A stretch of DNA of 64,000 nucleotides from JAJAZB01 sp964244295 (GCA_964244295.1 CAXTIG010000021.1:1-64000); one strand, 5' to 3'; shown: positions 1 to 8,475, counted from the first letter of the stretch. Notes: generated by a model from the letters alone, not told the origin. Numbers and translations: made by a program.

Positions 1-155
1 ACCTCATGTTCTATTAGTCAAGTAGTTAGGCGCTCGCTATCCCATAGTTCGCGTTTTTGTTAAACCTTTTCCCGGCCCGCGCCTTCCAAGTCCCAAACTT
101 TGGAAAGCGTGGGCTGCTTTTTTGCTTCCCGCCAATCCTCATCAACTCCATTTTT

Positions 156-455
156 ATGAAAACCAACTCGCTAAAATCCCTGACTTTCGCCGCCATGCTC
201 GCCGGCTTCGGCTTGCTCTCGGCCTGTTCCGCCACGGTTCGCACCGCGCCGCCGCCCGTGCGAACGGAGGTAATTCCCGTGGCCCCCGGCCCGCGTTACG
301 TCTGGATTCCGGGGCGGCAGGTGCGGCGGGGGCGGGCTTACGTCTGGCAACCGGGTTACTACCAGGCCGCACCGAGAGCGGGCCGGGTCTACACGCAGGG
401 CTACTGGCGGCAGGGGCCGCGTGGCTACCGCTGGGTACCAGGGCGCTGGCGGTGA
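156..455 (+). CDS. YXWQ/WXXGXW-repeat lipoprotein
   Basis: A 99-residue secreted lipoprotein. The first 25 residues are a signal peptide ending in a lipobox (LLSACS), which gives lipidation at the cysteine. The mature part is rich in Pro, Arg, Tyr and Trp and carries several degenerate W-x-P-G-x-W/Y units (YVWIPG, YVWQPGYY, YRWVPGRW), the signature of the YXWQ/WXXGXW repeat family found in many Bacteroidota and Proteobacteria. Its function is unknown; a surface-exposed, wall- or polysaccharide-contacting role is inference. The start at 156 was chosen over an upstream in-frame ATG at 57 because the signal peptide begins there. Confidence 0.85.
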   Translation: MKTNSLKSLTFAAMLAGFGLLSACSATVRTAPPPVRTEVIPVAPGPRYVWIPGRQVRRGRAYVWQPGYYQAAPRAGRVYTQGYWRQGPRGYRWVPGRWR

Positions 456-475
456 GGCTGTTAGGTTTGTAAACC

Positions 476-577
476 AAAAAAAGGGGGTCACGCTGAGCGG
501 AGTCGAAGCGCGTGCGGCTGGTCAGCGTTGGCCCACCGCACGCGCTTCGACTCCGCTCAGCGTGACCCCCTTTTTTT
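476..577. repeat. 42-bp-arm palindrome, family A copy 1
   Basis: Near-perfect inverted repeat: left arm 476-517, right arm 536-577, 18-base loop at 518-535. The outer ends are A7/T7, so it could also act as a bidirectional terminator between the convergent lipoprotein and dipeptidase genes. A second copy with almost the same arms and loop lies at 15965-16058. Confidence 0.9.
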
Positions 578-591
578 ACCGACAAAAAATT

Positions 592-2208
592 TCAAACATT
601 CCCTCCCTCATCCACCCCCGAAAAATGCGTTTGCAGAAACTCGAACGCATTTTGGAAAAATAGCTTTTCCGTCACGCCGTCCCAGAACGCCGCGTCGCGC
701 TGGTAGTCGAGGTTGGCGGCGAACTTGCGGAGCCAGGTGTTGACGCCCTGCCGCAGAATGCCCAGATCGGCGGCGGAGGTGGCGTAGTCCATCGCGTTGA
801 TGAGTCCGTCGAAATCGGAGCCGATGCACACGTGGCCCCAGGCCACTTCGTCGCTCAGGCCCGATTCCTGCGCCGTCAGGGCGATGTGCAGCAGGTTGTT
901 GCAGAAATGCCGCAGGTGCTCGAAGTTTTGCCGGTTTTCTCCGCTCAAATCCCAGTCACTTTCGTCCTGCCCGGCGTGGTTGGCATCGAAACCGCCCTGA
1001 GGCTGGCCGTTGCTGACCTGAAACGGCGGCAACGGCTCGAACACGCTGAACCGCTCCGGTTCGGTGCCTTCCACACCCAGGATGCGCTGGTCGAGCGAGA
1101 GGCCGATGAGTCCGCCTGAGCGGAGGATGGTCCGAATGTCTTCGTCGAAGAGGTTGATCGTCCAGGGGTTGAAGGCCGAATCGCGGAGGCGTCCGGGTAC
1201 GCGGTGGTAAGTCACCTGATTTCCCTTGTCTTCGTTGCCCGTTTGTCGGAGGCTGGCGGCGTAAATGTGGCTGACGGGCAGTCCCGTCACGCCCGTGTGC
1301 GAGGCGACGATGGGAATGGGCCTGCCGTTCTTTCGCATGGCGACAAAGTCGGGTGTTTCGAGCAGCGCGTAAAATTGCTGGCGGGCCTTCAGGCTCATGT
1401 GCTTGATGTCGATGAGTACCCGGTGAAGTGAGTTCCCAGCCTCGTCGCGGTCGCGGAGGGCTTCGCGGATTTGCGCCCGGCCAATGCGGCTGAGGCCGTC
1501 GTTTTTGGGCGTAAAACTGTCGCTGCCCAGCCGCCCGCCCAGCAGTTTGGGCATTCCCCAGCAGTGGTTGGCGTACTGGTTGTTCGCCAGGTGGGTGAGC
1601 GTCAGGTGCAGCAAACGCCCCTCGAATTGCGGGTCACGCGGGTTTTTGAAAAACTTCCGAAAATTGAAGGTAATCGTCTCGATCAAGTCGGCTTCGGGTG
1701 GGTTGTCGCCGCCGTCGCCGACGGGGTCGAGGTTGTGGCTGCCTTCGAGGCTTAGGATGAGGTGAATCGTGTTGGGGTCATCGCGGACGTAGTCTTCGAT
1801 GCGGTTGATGATCTTCATTTTTTTGCCGCCGGGGCCGTTGGCCGATAAGCGCAGATGCCGCAACTCCTGGATGATGGAACCGAGGTAACCCATGCCGTCG
1901 GCTTTTCGGATTTCGGCGAAATACTCGTCGTGAATGACTTCGGTGAGACAATTGAGCACTTCGAGGACGGTCGAGTTGGCGAAGGCGAATTCCACCCCGT
2001 ACAACGCCACCACGGCCAGGTTGACGTGCCCGTTGAACAACTGGGTGAGCGAAGCCTGCGAGTTGAGTGAATTCTGCATGAGCTGGTCGGCCACGCCCAC
2101 GTTGACGTGTTCCCAGCAGTTCCGGGCGTGGTTCTGGCCGAGTTCGGCCATGATGGTTTTGGTGGTGGGGTGGCAGTGCAGGTCGAAATTGGGCGAGGCA
2201 GTGGGCAT
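592..2208 (-). CDS. Peptidase M19 (membrane dipeptidase)-like metallohydrolase
   Basis: A 538-residue protein of the renal/membrane dipeptidase (M19) superfamily, amidohydrolases that split dipeptides with a binuclear zinc site. The N terminus carries the HxH metal motif (DLHCH, residues 9-13). Further family marks are LEGSHN near residue 155, the VASHTG histidine near residue 305, and GSDFDG near the C terminus. It is longer than typical bacterial M19 enzymes (about 350-420 aa), with insertions between these motifs. There is no signal peptide, so it is probably cytoplasmic. It faces the lipoprotein gene across a palindrome and is divergent from atpD. The substrate cannot be told from sequence. 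Confidence 0.8.
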   Translation of the reverse strand: MPTASPNFDLHCHPTTKTIMAELGQNHARNCWEHVNVGVADQLMQNSLNSQASLTQLFNGHVNLAVVALYGVEFAFANSTVLEVLNCLTEVIHDEYFAEIRKADGMGYLGSIIQELRHLRLSANGPGGKKMKIINRIEDYVRDDPNTIHLILSLEGSHNLDPVGDGGDNPPEADLIETITFNFRKFFKNPRDPQFEGRLLHLTLTHLANNQYANHCWGMPKLLGGRLGSDSFTPKNDGLSRIGRAQIREALRDRDEAGNSLHRVLIDIKHMSLKARQQFYALLETPDFVAMRKNGRPIPIVASHTGVTGLPVSHIYAASLRQTGNEDKGNQVTYHRVPGRLRDSAFNPWTINLFDEDIRTILRSGGLIGLSLDQRILGVEGTEPERFSVFEPLPPFQVSNGQPQGGFDANHAGQDESDWDLSGENRQNFEHLRHFCNNLLHIALTAQESGLSDEVAWGHVCIGSDFDGLINAMDYATSAADLGILRQGVNTWLRKFAANLDYQRDAAFWDGVTEKLFFQNAFEFLQTHFSGVDEGGNV

Positions 2209-2394
2209 GGCGAGGAAGGTTTAGCGGTAAAATTTTCCAAAAGATACCGAGGCGCTCACGCCGGGTCAATCAAAACTGAGCGAACGGCCCGGCCCGTTCG
2301 GGCCGCCGGAAAGCGGCATTACGGAAAAAGCCAACGGCGGGGCGGGGAAGGGGGTACTTTCCCCCAAATTATCCAAAAACGTTCCCTCGGCCCG

Positions 2395-2425
2395 TTGGCT
2401 TTCCGGCGTTTGCACCGTACTTTTG
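2395..2425 (+). promoter_or_regulatory. Promoter of atpD
   Basis: The Bacteroidota sigma-A type promoter is TTTG, 17-21 bases, TAnnTTTG. Here TTGG (2395-2398) is followed after 19 bases by TACTTTTG (2418-2425). The atpD start lies 42 bases downstream. Spacing and boxes match the rpsF promoter at 57437-57467. Confidence 0.7.
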
Positions 2426-2467
2426 CGGGCGAAAATTCTTCGCTTTACCATACCCCATTTCTTTAAA

Positions 2468-3982
2468 ATGGCAACTCCGGTCAATACGGGCAAAGTGGCC
2501 CAGGTAATCGGCCCGGTGGTGGACGTGAGCTTCAGCCTCGGCGGTCGCTTGCCCAACATCCTCGACGCCCTGGAAGTCACCAAAGCCAACGGTACCCTGG
2601 TCGTTCTCGAAGTTCAGCAACACCTCGGCGAAGACCGGGTGCGCACCATTGCGATGGACGGCACCGAGGGCCTTCAGCGCGGTCAGGATGTGTTTCACTA
2701 CGGCAGCACGATCACCATGCCCACGGGCGAGGGCATCAAAGGCCGCCTTTTCAACGTGGTGGGCCAAGCCATCGACGGCATCCCCCAGCCGGCCTCGCCG
2801 CGTGGGATGTCCATCCACCGCAGCGCGCCGCGTTTCGACGAACTGGCGACCAACACCGAAATTCTCTACACGGGCATCAAGGTCATCGACCTGCTCGCGC
2901 CCTACGTGAAGGGCGGGAAAATCGGCTTGTTCGGCGGGGCCGGGGTGGGCAAAACGGTGCTCATCATGGAACTGGTCAACAACATCGCCAAAGCCTACGA
3001 GGGCCTTTCGGTGTTTGCCGGGGTAGGCGAACGCACCCGCGAAGGGAATGATTTGCTCCGCGAATTCATCGAGTCAGGCGTGATCAAGTACGGCGACGAA
3101 TTCCTGCATTCGATGGAAAAAGGGGGCTGGGATTTGAGCAAAGTGGACGAAACCGAACTCGCCAAATCGCAGGCTACGCTCGTGTTCGGGCAAATGAACG
3201 AACCGCCCGGTGCCCGCGCCCGCGTGGCCCTGTCGGGGCTGACCGTGGCCGAGTACTTCCGCGACGGCGAAGGCGAAGGCCAGGGCCGCGATATTCTGTT
3301 TTTCATCGACAACATTTTCCGCTTTACCCAGGCGGGTTCGGAAGTGTCGGCACTCCTCGGCCGGATGCCCTCCGCCGTGGGCTACCAGCCCACGCTGGCG
3401 ACCGAAATGGGGGCCATGCAGGAGCGCATCACCTCGACCAAGCGCGGGTCCATCACCTCGGTGCAGGCCGTGTACGTGCCCGCCGATGACTTGACCGACC
3501 CCGCTCCGGCCACGACCTTCGCCCACCTGGACGCCACGACGGTGTTGAGCCGGAAAATTTCGGAGTTGGGCATTTACCCCGCCGTGGACCCGCTCGACTC
3601 GACGAGCCGCATCCTAAGCCGCGAAGTGCTGGGCGACGCCCACTACGATTGCGCCCAGAACGTGAAGGAAATTCTGCAACGCTACAAAGAATTGCAGGAC
3701 ATCATCGCCATCCTCGGTCTGGACGAACTTTCGGAAGAAGACAAACTCACCGTGAGCCGTGCCCGCCGGGTGCAGCGCTACCTGTCGCAGCCTTTCTTCG
3801 TGGCCGAACAGTTTACGGGCCTTCCGGGCGCGTTGGTGGACATCGAAGACACCATCAAGGGCTTCAACATGATCATGGCCGGTGAACTCGACCACCTGCC
3901 CGAAGCCGCCTTCAACCTGGTCGGGGCCATCGAAGACGCCATCGCGAAAGGCGAGAAAATCCTGGCCGAAGCCGCGAAGTAA
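2468..3982 (+). CDS. atpD: ATP synthase subunit beta
   Basis: A 504-residue F1 beta subunit, which carries the catalytic nucleotide sites of F-type ATP synthase on the cytoplasmic side of the membrane. The Walker A loop GGAGVGKT is at residues 156-163. GERTREGNDL, the DNIFRFTQAGSEVSALLGRMPSA region and the C-terminal helical domain are all present and full length. The start at 2468 is the conserved one; an in-frame ATG at 2423 lies just at the promoter. atpC follows after a word-type hairpin. The other F1Fo genes are absent here, the usual split arrangement in Bacteroidota. Confidence 0.98.
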   Translation: MATPVNTGKVAQVIGPVVDVSFSLGGRLPNILDALEVTKANGTLVVLEVQQHLGEDRVRTIAMDGTEGLQRGQDVFHYGSTITMPTGEGIKGRLFNVVGQAIDGIPQPASPRGMSIHRSAPRFDELATNTEILYTGIKVIDLLAPYVKGGKIGLFGGAGVGKTVLIMELVNNIAKAYEGLSVFAGVGERTREGNDLLREFIESGVIKYGDEFLHSMEKGGWDLSKVDETELAKSQATLVFGQMNEPPGARARVALSGLTVAEYFRDGEGEGQGRDILFFIDNIFRFTQAGSEVSALLGRMPSAVGYQPTLATEMGAMQERITSTKRGSITSVQAVYVPADDLTDPAPATTFAHLDATTVLSRKISELGIYPAVDPLDSTSRILSREVLGDAHYDCAQNVKEILQRYKELQDIIAILGLDELSEEDKLTVSRARRVQRYLSQPFFVAEQFTGLPGALVDIEDTIKGFNMIMAGELDHLPEAAFNLVGAIEDAIAKGEKILAEAAK

Positions 3983-3983
3983 T

Positions 3984-4093
3984 GTGCGAATGTGCAAATT
4001 TCTAATGTGCGAATTAATAGATAAACGACCATTCGCGCATTAAAAATCAGCACGCTACACATTGGAAATTCGCACATTAGAAATTCGCACATT
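3984..4093. repeat. Word-type inverted repeat (GTGCGAAT word)
   Basis: The gap between atpD and atpC is made of repeated words (AATGTGCGAAT, TTCTAATGTGCG) followed by their inverted copies (ATTCGCACATTAGAAATTCGC). It folds into a long imperfect hairpin that ends at the atpC start codon. Because it lies inside a presumed transcript, it may be a processing, attenuation or stability element. Confidence 0.8.
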
Positions 4094-4339
4094 ATGCACA
4101 TCGAACTCATCACGCCCGATAAGAAAATCTTTGCGGGCGAGGCCATTTCGGCTACGTTTCCCGGCACCGCCGGATCGTTTCAGGTGTTAAATCACCACGC
4201 CCCGCTCGTGGCGATTCTGGGCAAGGGCGACGTGGTGGTGGACGGCGGCCCCACCGGAACCCAAACCTTCGCTGTAGATGGTGGCGTGGTAGAAGTGCTC
4301 AACGACAAGGTACTCGTGCTGGCGGAAGCGGTGCTTTGA
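4094..4339 (+). CDS. atpC: ATP synthase subunit epsilon (short form)
   Basis: An 81-residue epsilon subunit, the central-stalk protein that contacts gamma and the c ring. It matches the N-terminal beta-sandwich domain (LITPDKKIFAGEA near the start, then FQVLNHHAPLVAILG). The C-terminal two-helix domain that mediates inhibition in E. coli is missing, so the protein is about 60% of the length of E. coli epsilon. Short forms are common in Bacteroidota. It follows atpD by 111 bases. Confidence 0.93.
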   Translation: MHIELITPDKKIFAGEAISATFPGTAGSFQVLNHHAPLVAILGKGDVVVDGGPTGTQTFAVDGGVVEVLNDKVLVLAEAVL

Positions 4340-4350
4340 AGTTTTGGTAT

Positions 4351-4385
4351 TAACCCCGCGAGGGTTTTAAACCCTCACGGGGATT
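4351..4385. terminator. Hairpin after atpC
   Basis: Stem AACCCCGCGAGGGTTTT pairs with AAACCCTCACGGGGATT just after the atpC stop. It lacks a long T run. It may be part of a double terminator with the stronger hairpin at 4393-4428. Confidence 0.5.
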
Positions 4386-4392
4386 ATTTGTA

Positions 4393-4428
4393 AAACCTCC
4401 CGGCTTGCGCAAGCCGGGAGGTTTTTTT
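4393..4428 (+). terminator. Rho-independent terminator of atpD-atpC
   Basis: A perfect 14-bp stem (4393-4406 with 4411-4424) with a GCGC loop is followed by a run of seven T. It ends only 12 bases before the next start codon. Confidence 0.85.
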
Positions 4429-4440
4429 AGTTTCGGGGAA

Positions 4441-4929
4441 ATGACTGCCCTCACGTTCGACATTCGCGGAAACCTGACGCCCTACCAGCCCATCGAGGTG
4501 ACGGTTGCGTTGTTTCGGGAAACGTTCGTCGAGTCCTTCGAGGCAACTTCCACGCGCCACGGTTTGTGGCGGGGATTCGAGAAATTTGTGGCCGATTTTC
4601 GGGAACAAATCAGCGAATCGTTTCAACTTTGGGTGGACGGAAGTTTTGTGACGATCCGACGAAATCCGAAAGACATCGATTTGGTTATTTTGCTGGATGC
4701 CGATATTTATCTCAACCATCAAAACCGGCTCGATCAACATTTTTTGTCCGCTCAGGGTAAGAAGAGTTACGGCGTTGATGCCTACCTGATCAAACTCTAT
4801 CCAGTCGGTGAAAAGGAAAACGTTTTTACGCGTTCTGATACCGCTTACTGGCGCGACTGGTTCGGGAGGACGCGAAGGAATCGAGCGAAAAAGCGGTACC
4901 CGAAAGGATTTATTCAATTAAATTTTTGA
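4441..4929 (+). CDS. Nucleotidyltransferase-like protein (DUF6932 type)
   Basis: A 162-residue cytoplasmic protein. Residues about 65-90 read LWVDGSFVT...PKDIDLVILLD, the G-S-x(n)-D-x-D core of the polymerase-beta-like nucleotidyltransferase fold. This resembles the small stand-alone family catalogued as DUF6932, often found in defence or toxin-antitoxin neighbourhoods. It lies four bases before a 70-residue helical protein, so the two are probably one unit. The ATG at 4441 is preferred over a TTG inside the preceding terminator. Enzymatic activity is not proven; toxin or antitoxin roles are inference. Confidence 0.65.
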   Translation: MTALTFDIRGNLTPYQPIEVTVALFRETFVESFEATSTRHGLWRGFEKFVADFREQISESFQLWVDGSFVTIRRNPKDIDLVILLDADIYLNHQNRLDQHFLSAQGKKSYGVDAYLIKLYPVGEKENVFTRSDTAYWRDWFGRTRRNRAKKRYPKGFIQLNF

Positions 4930-4933
4930 CCAA

Positions 4934-5146
4934 ATGGAAGCCGTGAACGAATTGATTTCAGAAAACGAAGCCCGTGTTCTCGATTTGTTGGAGCAAATCG
5001 AGAAGGTCAACCGAATGATTGATCTTCACACGGGCGAGGATTGGTTGATGGAAAAGCAGTACCGCGAAATCAAAAGTCGCTTTGTGGATGAACTCCAGGA
5101 AATTCTCCACTCGTACAAACTCACCGTCCAAGCCGCAGCCGCCTGA
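4934..5146 (+). CDS. Small helical partner of the nucleotidyltransferase-like protein
   Basis: A 70-residue acidic protein, predicted almost wholly alpha-helical with heptad-like leucine spacing (VLDLLEQIEKVNRMIDL). It has no signal peptide or membrane segment. It starts four bases after the preceding stop, so translational coupling is likely. No family was recognised. Given the nucleotidyltransferase-like neighbour it could be the second half of a two-gene toxin-antitoxin-like cassette, but it lacks the Rx4-6H motif of HEPN toxins. Confidence 0.6.
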   Translation: MEAVNELISENEARVLDLLEQIEKVNRMIDLHTGEDWLMEKQYREIKSRFVDELQEILHSYKLTVQAAAA

Positions 5147-5219
5147 CCCGCTTCCGCGTTTTCCCGAAAAAATAAACGCCCCCGGCCCGCGTTTGATAAA
5201 AGCTGAATCTCCGCACCCG

Positions 5220-6683
5220 ATGGCTGTTTTTACCCCAACTTTCCGCGCCGCCCTCACGGGACTGGCCCTTTTTTTCGGCCTGAGCGCTTCCGCTCAGGTG
5301 ACGGTTCGCCCGCACGTTGAGCGCCAGACTTCTGCCGAGGTCAACATCGCTCAGGTGCAACTAACCCCGGAGTACACCATCCTCACCTTTCGGTACCGCA
5401 TTGCCGGACGGCGTCGTCCACCCAAAGAACAAGTCCCGCCGGGCCTGCGCGATTTTTACGACTACCTCGACCCCACCTACACCTCCACCATCGGTTTTCA
5501 ACCCACCAGCCAGTTGGTGGTGCGGACGGGTGGCAGCACCCGCTCGTTCCCATTCGTCAAGGTGCAGGGCATTCCCGCCGACCCCGATCGCCTCGATGTA
5601 CAACCCGGCGACGCGGGTACGTTTCGGGTGTATTTCGAGCGGCTCGACCCCGGCATGGTGCTTTTCGACCTCTTCGAGTGCCGCAGCGAGGGCAGCTACA
5701 CCTGCTGGAATTACACCAACGTGCGCATTGTCAATCCCCGTAAACGGGGCCGCAGCCTGGCGCCCACCCCGCCCGCGAAACCCGTCCCTCCGGTTCGGCC
5801 ACCTTTAGCGAAACGTTCAACTCCGGCAGTACCCAAACCCGGAGACAAGCGCGCGTCTCCCCGCCCCCCCGTAAAAGCGAAACCCATCCCCCCGGCCCGA
5901 CCTCCGCTGGCGAAACGCCCGGCTCCAACCGCACCCAAACCTCTCCCTCCGGTAGCCACTCCCGCCCCGGAAGGCGAGGTTTTGGTGCGGGGCCAGGTGT
6001 TCGACAGTGAAACCAAACAGCCCATCGAAGCCAGCCTGAGCTACCTCAACGGCGGGCGCGTGGTGGGTACGGCCAGCACCATCGGGGGCCTGGGTGTTTA
6101 CCGGCTTAGCCTGCCCAAAGGCCGGTACGACTATGATGTCACGGCCCCCGGCTACGAACGCCTCAACGAAGCCCTCGACCTGACCCAACCCGCCGGGCTG
6201 ACCCAGGTGGACCGCGATATTTTCCTCAAACCCCTCCGAAACAATACGCCTACGCCGGAGCCGGTCACGCCCAAGCCGCCCGTGGTGGCTACCACGCCCC
6301 CGGTTCGCACCCCACTCAGCGATTTACCCCCCGTGGTGGGCCGAAAAATCGAGTTGAAAAACGTGCTGTTCGAGGCTTCGAAGGCCGTGCTGCTGCCCGG
6401 TTCGTACGAAACCCTCGATGACCTGGCCCAGTGGATGAAGGAAAACCCGACGGTGGAAATCCGCCTCGAAGGCCACACCGACCGCCTCGGCGATTCGCAG
6501 AAAAACCTGCAACTGTCGCTCGACCGGGTCATCGCCGTGAAGCGCCACCTGACGGGCAAGGGCATCGACCCCACCCGCGTGCAAACCAAAGGCTACGGCG
6601 ACAAGCGCCCCCTCACCAACGCCACCACCGAAGAAGAACGCCGCAAAAACCGGCGGGTGGAGGTAGTGGTGGTGAAATCGTGA
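5220..6683 (+). CDS. OmpA-family outer-membrane/peptidoglycan-linking protein
   Basis: A 487-residue secreted protein. A signal peptide ends at LSASAQ. A novel N-terminal beta domain (residues about 25-170) is followed by a Pro/Lys/Arg-rich linker with repeated KP(x)PP and PPLAKR units. A carboxypeptidase-regulatory-like beta-sandwich (VRGQVFDSETKQPIEASL) comes next, then a C-terminal OmpA domain with LEGHTDRLGD and NRRVEVVVV, which binds diaminopimelate of peptidoglycan. The carboxypeptidase-like plus OmpA order is common in Bacteroidota envelope proteins. The start at 5220 is set by the signal peptide. Confidence 0.88.
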   Translation: MAVFTPTFRAALTGLALFFGLSASAQVTVRPHVERQTSAEVNIAQVQLTPEYTILTFRYRIAGRRRPPKEQVPPGLRDFYDYLDPTYTSTIGFQPTSQLVVRTGGSTRSFPFVKVQGIPADPDRLDVQPGDAGTFRVYFERLDPGMVLFDLFECRSEGSYTCWNYTNVRIVNPRKRGRSLAPTPPAKPVPPVRPPLAKRSTPAVPKPGDKRASPRPPVKAKPIPPARPPLAKRPAPTAPKPLPPVATPAPEGEVLVRGQVFDSETKQPIEASLSYLNGGRVVGTASTIGGLGVYRLSLPKGRYDYDVTAPGYERLNEALDLTQPAGLTQVDRDIFLKPLRNNTPTPEPVTPKPPVVATTPPVRTPLSDLPPVVGRKIELKNVLFEASKAVLLPGSYETLDDLAQWMKENPTVEIRLEGHTDRLGDSQKNLQLSLDRVIAVKRHLTGKGIDPTRVQTKGYGDKRPLTNATTEEERRKNRRVEVVVVKS

Positions 6684-6687
6684 GTTT

Positions 6688-6806
6688 TAGAAACAAGAGG
6701 TGAGAAACAAGAGACAAGAAAGTGCATTTCTGCTTCTCTTGTCTCCTGTTTCTCACCTCTTGTTTCTTCTCGTCTTGTCTCCTGTTTCTCGCCTCCTGTT
6801 TCTACG
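6688..6806. repeat. Word-type inverted repeat (GAAACAAGA word)
   Basis: Left arm 6691-6722 has three near copies of GAAACAAGA. The inverted copies (TCTTGTCTCCTGTTTC and similar) run to 6806, with one extra copy, and overlap the last codons of fabI. It sits between convergent genes. The same word is used again at 34352-34462. Confidence 0.85.
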
Positions 6807-7623
6807 CAGTCCCCTTCTCAATCAACTCCACAATCTCCGCCGAAATGCCCACCGACGAGAAGCCCCCGTCGTGGAAGAGATTCTGCATGGTTACTTTTTT
6901 GGTCAAATCCGAAAAGAGCGTCACCACGTAGTCGGCGCATTCTTCGGCGCTAGCGTTGCCCAGGGGCGACATCCGGTCGGCGTACTCGAAAAAGGCATCG
7001 AAACCGCTGATGCCCGTGCCCGCCGTGGTTTTCGTCGGCGATTGGGAAACGGTGTTTACGCGTACCCCTTTTTTCTTGCCGTAGCGGTAGCCATAGCTGC
7101 GGGCGATACTTTCGAGCATGGCTTTGGCCTGGGCCATGTCGGTGTAATCGGGAAAGGAGCGCTGCGCGGCGATGTAGCTCAGGGCCACGACCGAACCGCC
7201 CTCGGCGATGGCATCGAGTTTTTCGGCAGTTTGTAGCATTTTGTGGAGCGAGAGTGCCGACACGTCGAGGGCTTTCTGAAACCACTCGTAGTTCAAATCG
7301 CCGTATTCCTTGCCTTTGCGGATGTTGGTGCTCATGCCGATGCTGTGCAGCACGAAATCAATTTGCCCGCCCAGTACCTCCTGCGATTGGGTGAAGAGGG
7401 TGGAGAGTTCGCCCAGGTCGGTAGCATCGGCGGGGATGATTTCGGCCCCGCAGGTTTCGGCCAGTTGCCGGATGGCCCCCATCCGCATGGCGATGGGCGC
7501 GTTGGTGAGGGTGAAGCGGGCGCCTTCGGCGTGGGCCTTGAGGGCCACTTTCCAGGCGATGGAGTTCTCGTCGAGGGCACCCGAAATGATGCCGCGTTTG
7601 CCGTTCAATAAACCAAAAGCCAT
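6802..7623 (-). CDS. fabI: Enoyl-[acyl-carrier-protein] reductase (NADH)
   Basis: A 273-residue short-chain dehydrogenase/reductase of the FabI type, which reduces trans-2-enoyl-ACP in the last step of each fatty-acid elongation cycle. The N terminus has the FabI nucleotide motif (GIISGALDENSIAW). The catalytic set corresponds to Tyr150, Tyr160 and Lys167 (SYIAAQRSFPDYTDMAQAK). The C-terminal FHDGGFSSVG is also typical. Length and order match the family. It is divergent from an acetyltransferase gene; the shared gap holds a word-type inverted repeat. Confidence 0.96.
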   Translation of the reverse strand: MAFGLLNGKRGIISGALDENSIAWKVALKAHAEGARFTLTNAPIAMRMGAIRQLAETCGAEIIPADATDLGELSTLFTQSQEVLGGQIDFVLHSIGMSTNIRKGKEYGDLNYEWFQKALDVSALSLHKMLQTAEKLDAIAEGGSVVALSYIAAQRSFPDYTDMAQAKAMLESIARSYGYRYGKKKGVRVNTVSQSPTKTTAGTGISGFDAFFEYADRMSPLGNASAEECADYVVTLFSDLTKKVTMQNLFHDGGFSSVGISAEIVELIEKGTA

Positions 7624-7636
7624 GAGGGAAATGCAG

Positions 7637-7790
7637 AATTAGGAATTGGGAATTAGGAATTAGGAATGAAGGATTCCTAATTTCCACTCGGGGAACCCCG
7701 GTCGAGTTGGGGCAAAGTAACGACTTTTTCTCAGGGCAAGCCCGACCGAGCAGGAACAATTCCTAATTCTTAATTCCTAATTCCTAATTG
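7637..7790. repeat. Word-type inverted repeat (AATTAGGAATT word) enclosing a promoter-like motif
   Basis: Near-tandem copies of GGAATTAGGAATT at 7637-7680 are mirrored by CCTAATTCCTAATT copies at 7757-7790, leaving a loop of about 75 bases. The loop holds a minus-strand TTACTTTG (7713-7720), a candidate -7 box for fabI. The divergent regulatory region is therefore framed by the two arms. Confidence 0.75.
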
Positions 7791-7792
7791 AA

Positions 7793-8233
7793 ATGGTACT
7801 TCGCCCGGCCACCGAAGCCGATTTACCCGCCGTGTTGCACCTGTACGAAACGGCGCTGGAAGACCCCAAAATTCTGTCGCTGGAAGCGGCCACGGCGCTT
7901 TTTCGGAAAATGCAGACCTACCCCGACTACGTGCTGTACCTGGCCGAAACCGAAGCGGGCGTGGTTGGCACGTTCGCCCTTCTCCTCATGGACAACCTGG
8001 GGCATTTCGGCACGCCTTCGGGCGTGGTGGAAGACGTGGCCGTGCGCCCCGACCAGCAAGGGCAGGGCATCGGAAAGCGAATGATGGAATTTGCGCTGGA
8101 GCGCTGCCGGGAGAAGGGCTGCTACAAACTCACGCTGTCGAGCAACCTGCGCCGCGCCGAGGCCCACCGCTTTTACGAATCGCTGGGTTTCCGGAAACAC
8201 GGGTTTAGTTTTTTGATGGAAACGCAGACCTAA
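7793..8233 (+). CDS. GNAT family N-acetyltransferase
   Basis: A 146-residue single-domain GNAT acetyltransferase. Motif A for acetyl-CoA binding is VRPDQQGQGIGKRMMEFAL (R/Q-x-x-G-x-G/A near residues 85-100), preceded by VVEDVAV and followed by the AHRFYESLGFRKHGF element. The substrate is unknown. The stop overlaps the stop of the convergent DUF2442 gene by four bases. Confidence 0.9.
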   Translation: MVLRPATEADLPAVLHLYETALEDPKILSLEAATALFRKMQTYPDYVLYLAETEAGVVGTFALLLMDNLGHFGTPSGVVEDVAVRPDQQGQGIGKRMMEFALERCREKGCYKLTLSSNLRRAEAHRFYESLGFRKHGFSFLMETQT

Positions 8234-8472
8234 AGTTGGCCTTCGTACAAATCCCAGAGTGGGAAAACCATTTCGTAATCACCCCAGCGGATGTCGCCAT
8301 CTTCCACCGTAAATTGACGAAATTTCTCTTGATCTAAAAATTGAGTCGTCATTGGATTTCGCGCTTTTTTTAAAAAAGGGCCAAAATCCACGGTTCGTTG
8401 CGTACCGTCATCGAACATGAGGGCAAGCTGGTAGGCTCCCAAATAATCGGCTTTTTCTAAGGCGATGACCAT
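8230..8472 (-). CDS. DUF2442 domain protein
   Basis: An 80-residue protein with the compact beta-rich DUF2442 fold (LALMFDDGTQRTVDFGPFL ... FTVEDGDIRWG). DUF2442 genes are typically paired with DUF4160 genes in predicted toxin-antitoxin-like modules. Here the upstream DUF4160 gene ends three bases earlier and carries a nonsense mutation, while this gene is open. Confidence 0.8.
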   Translation of the reverse strand: MVIALEKADYLGAYQLALMFDDGTQRTVDFGPFLKKARNPMTTQFLDQEKFRQFTVEDGDIRWGDYEMVFPLWDLYEGQL

Positions 8473-8475
8473 GCG

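Noticed and set aside
4405..4440. TTG start for the nucleotidyltransferase-like gene
   Set aside because: It lies inside the atpC terminator stem; the ATG at 4441 is sufficient.
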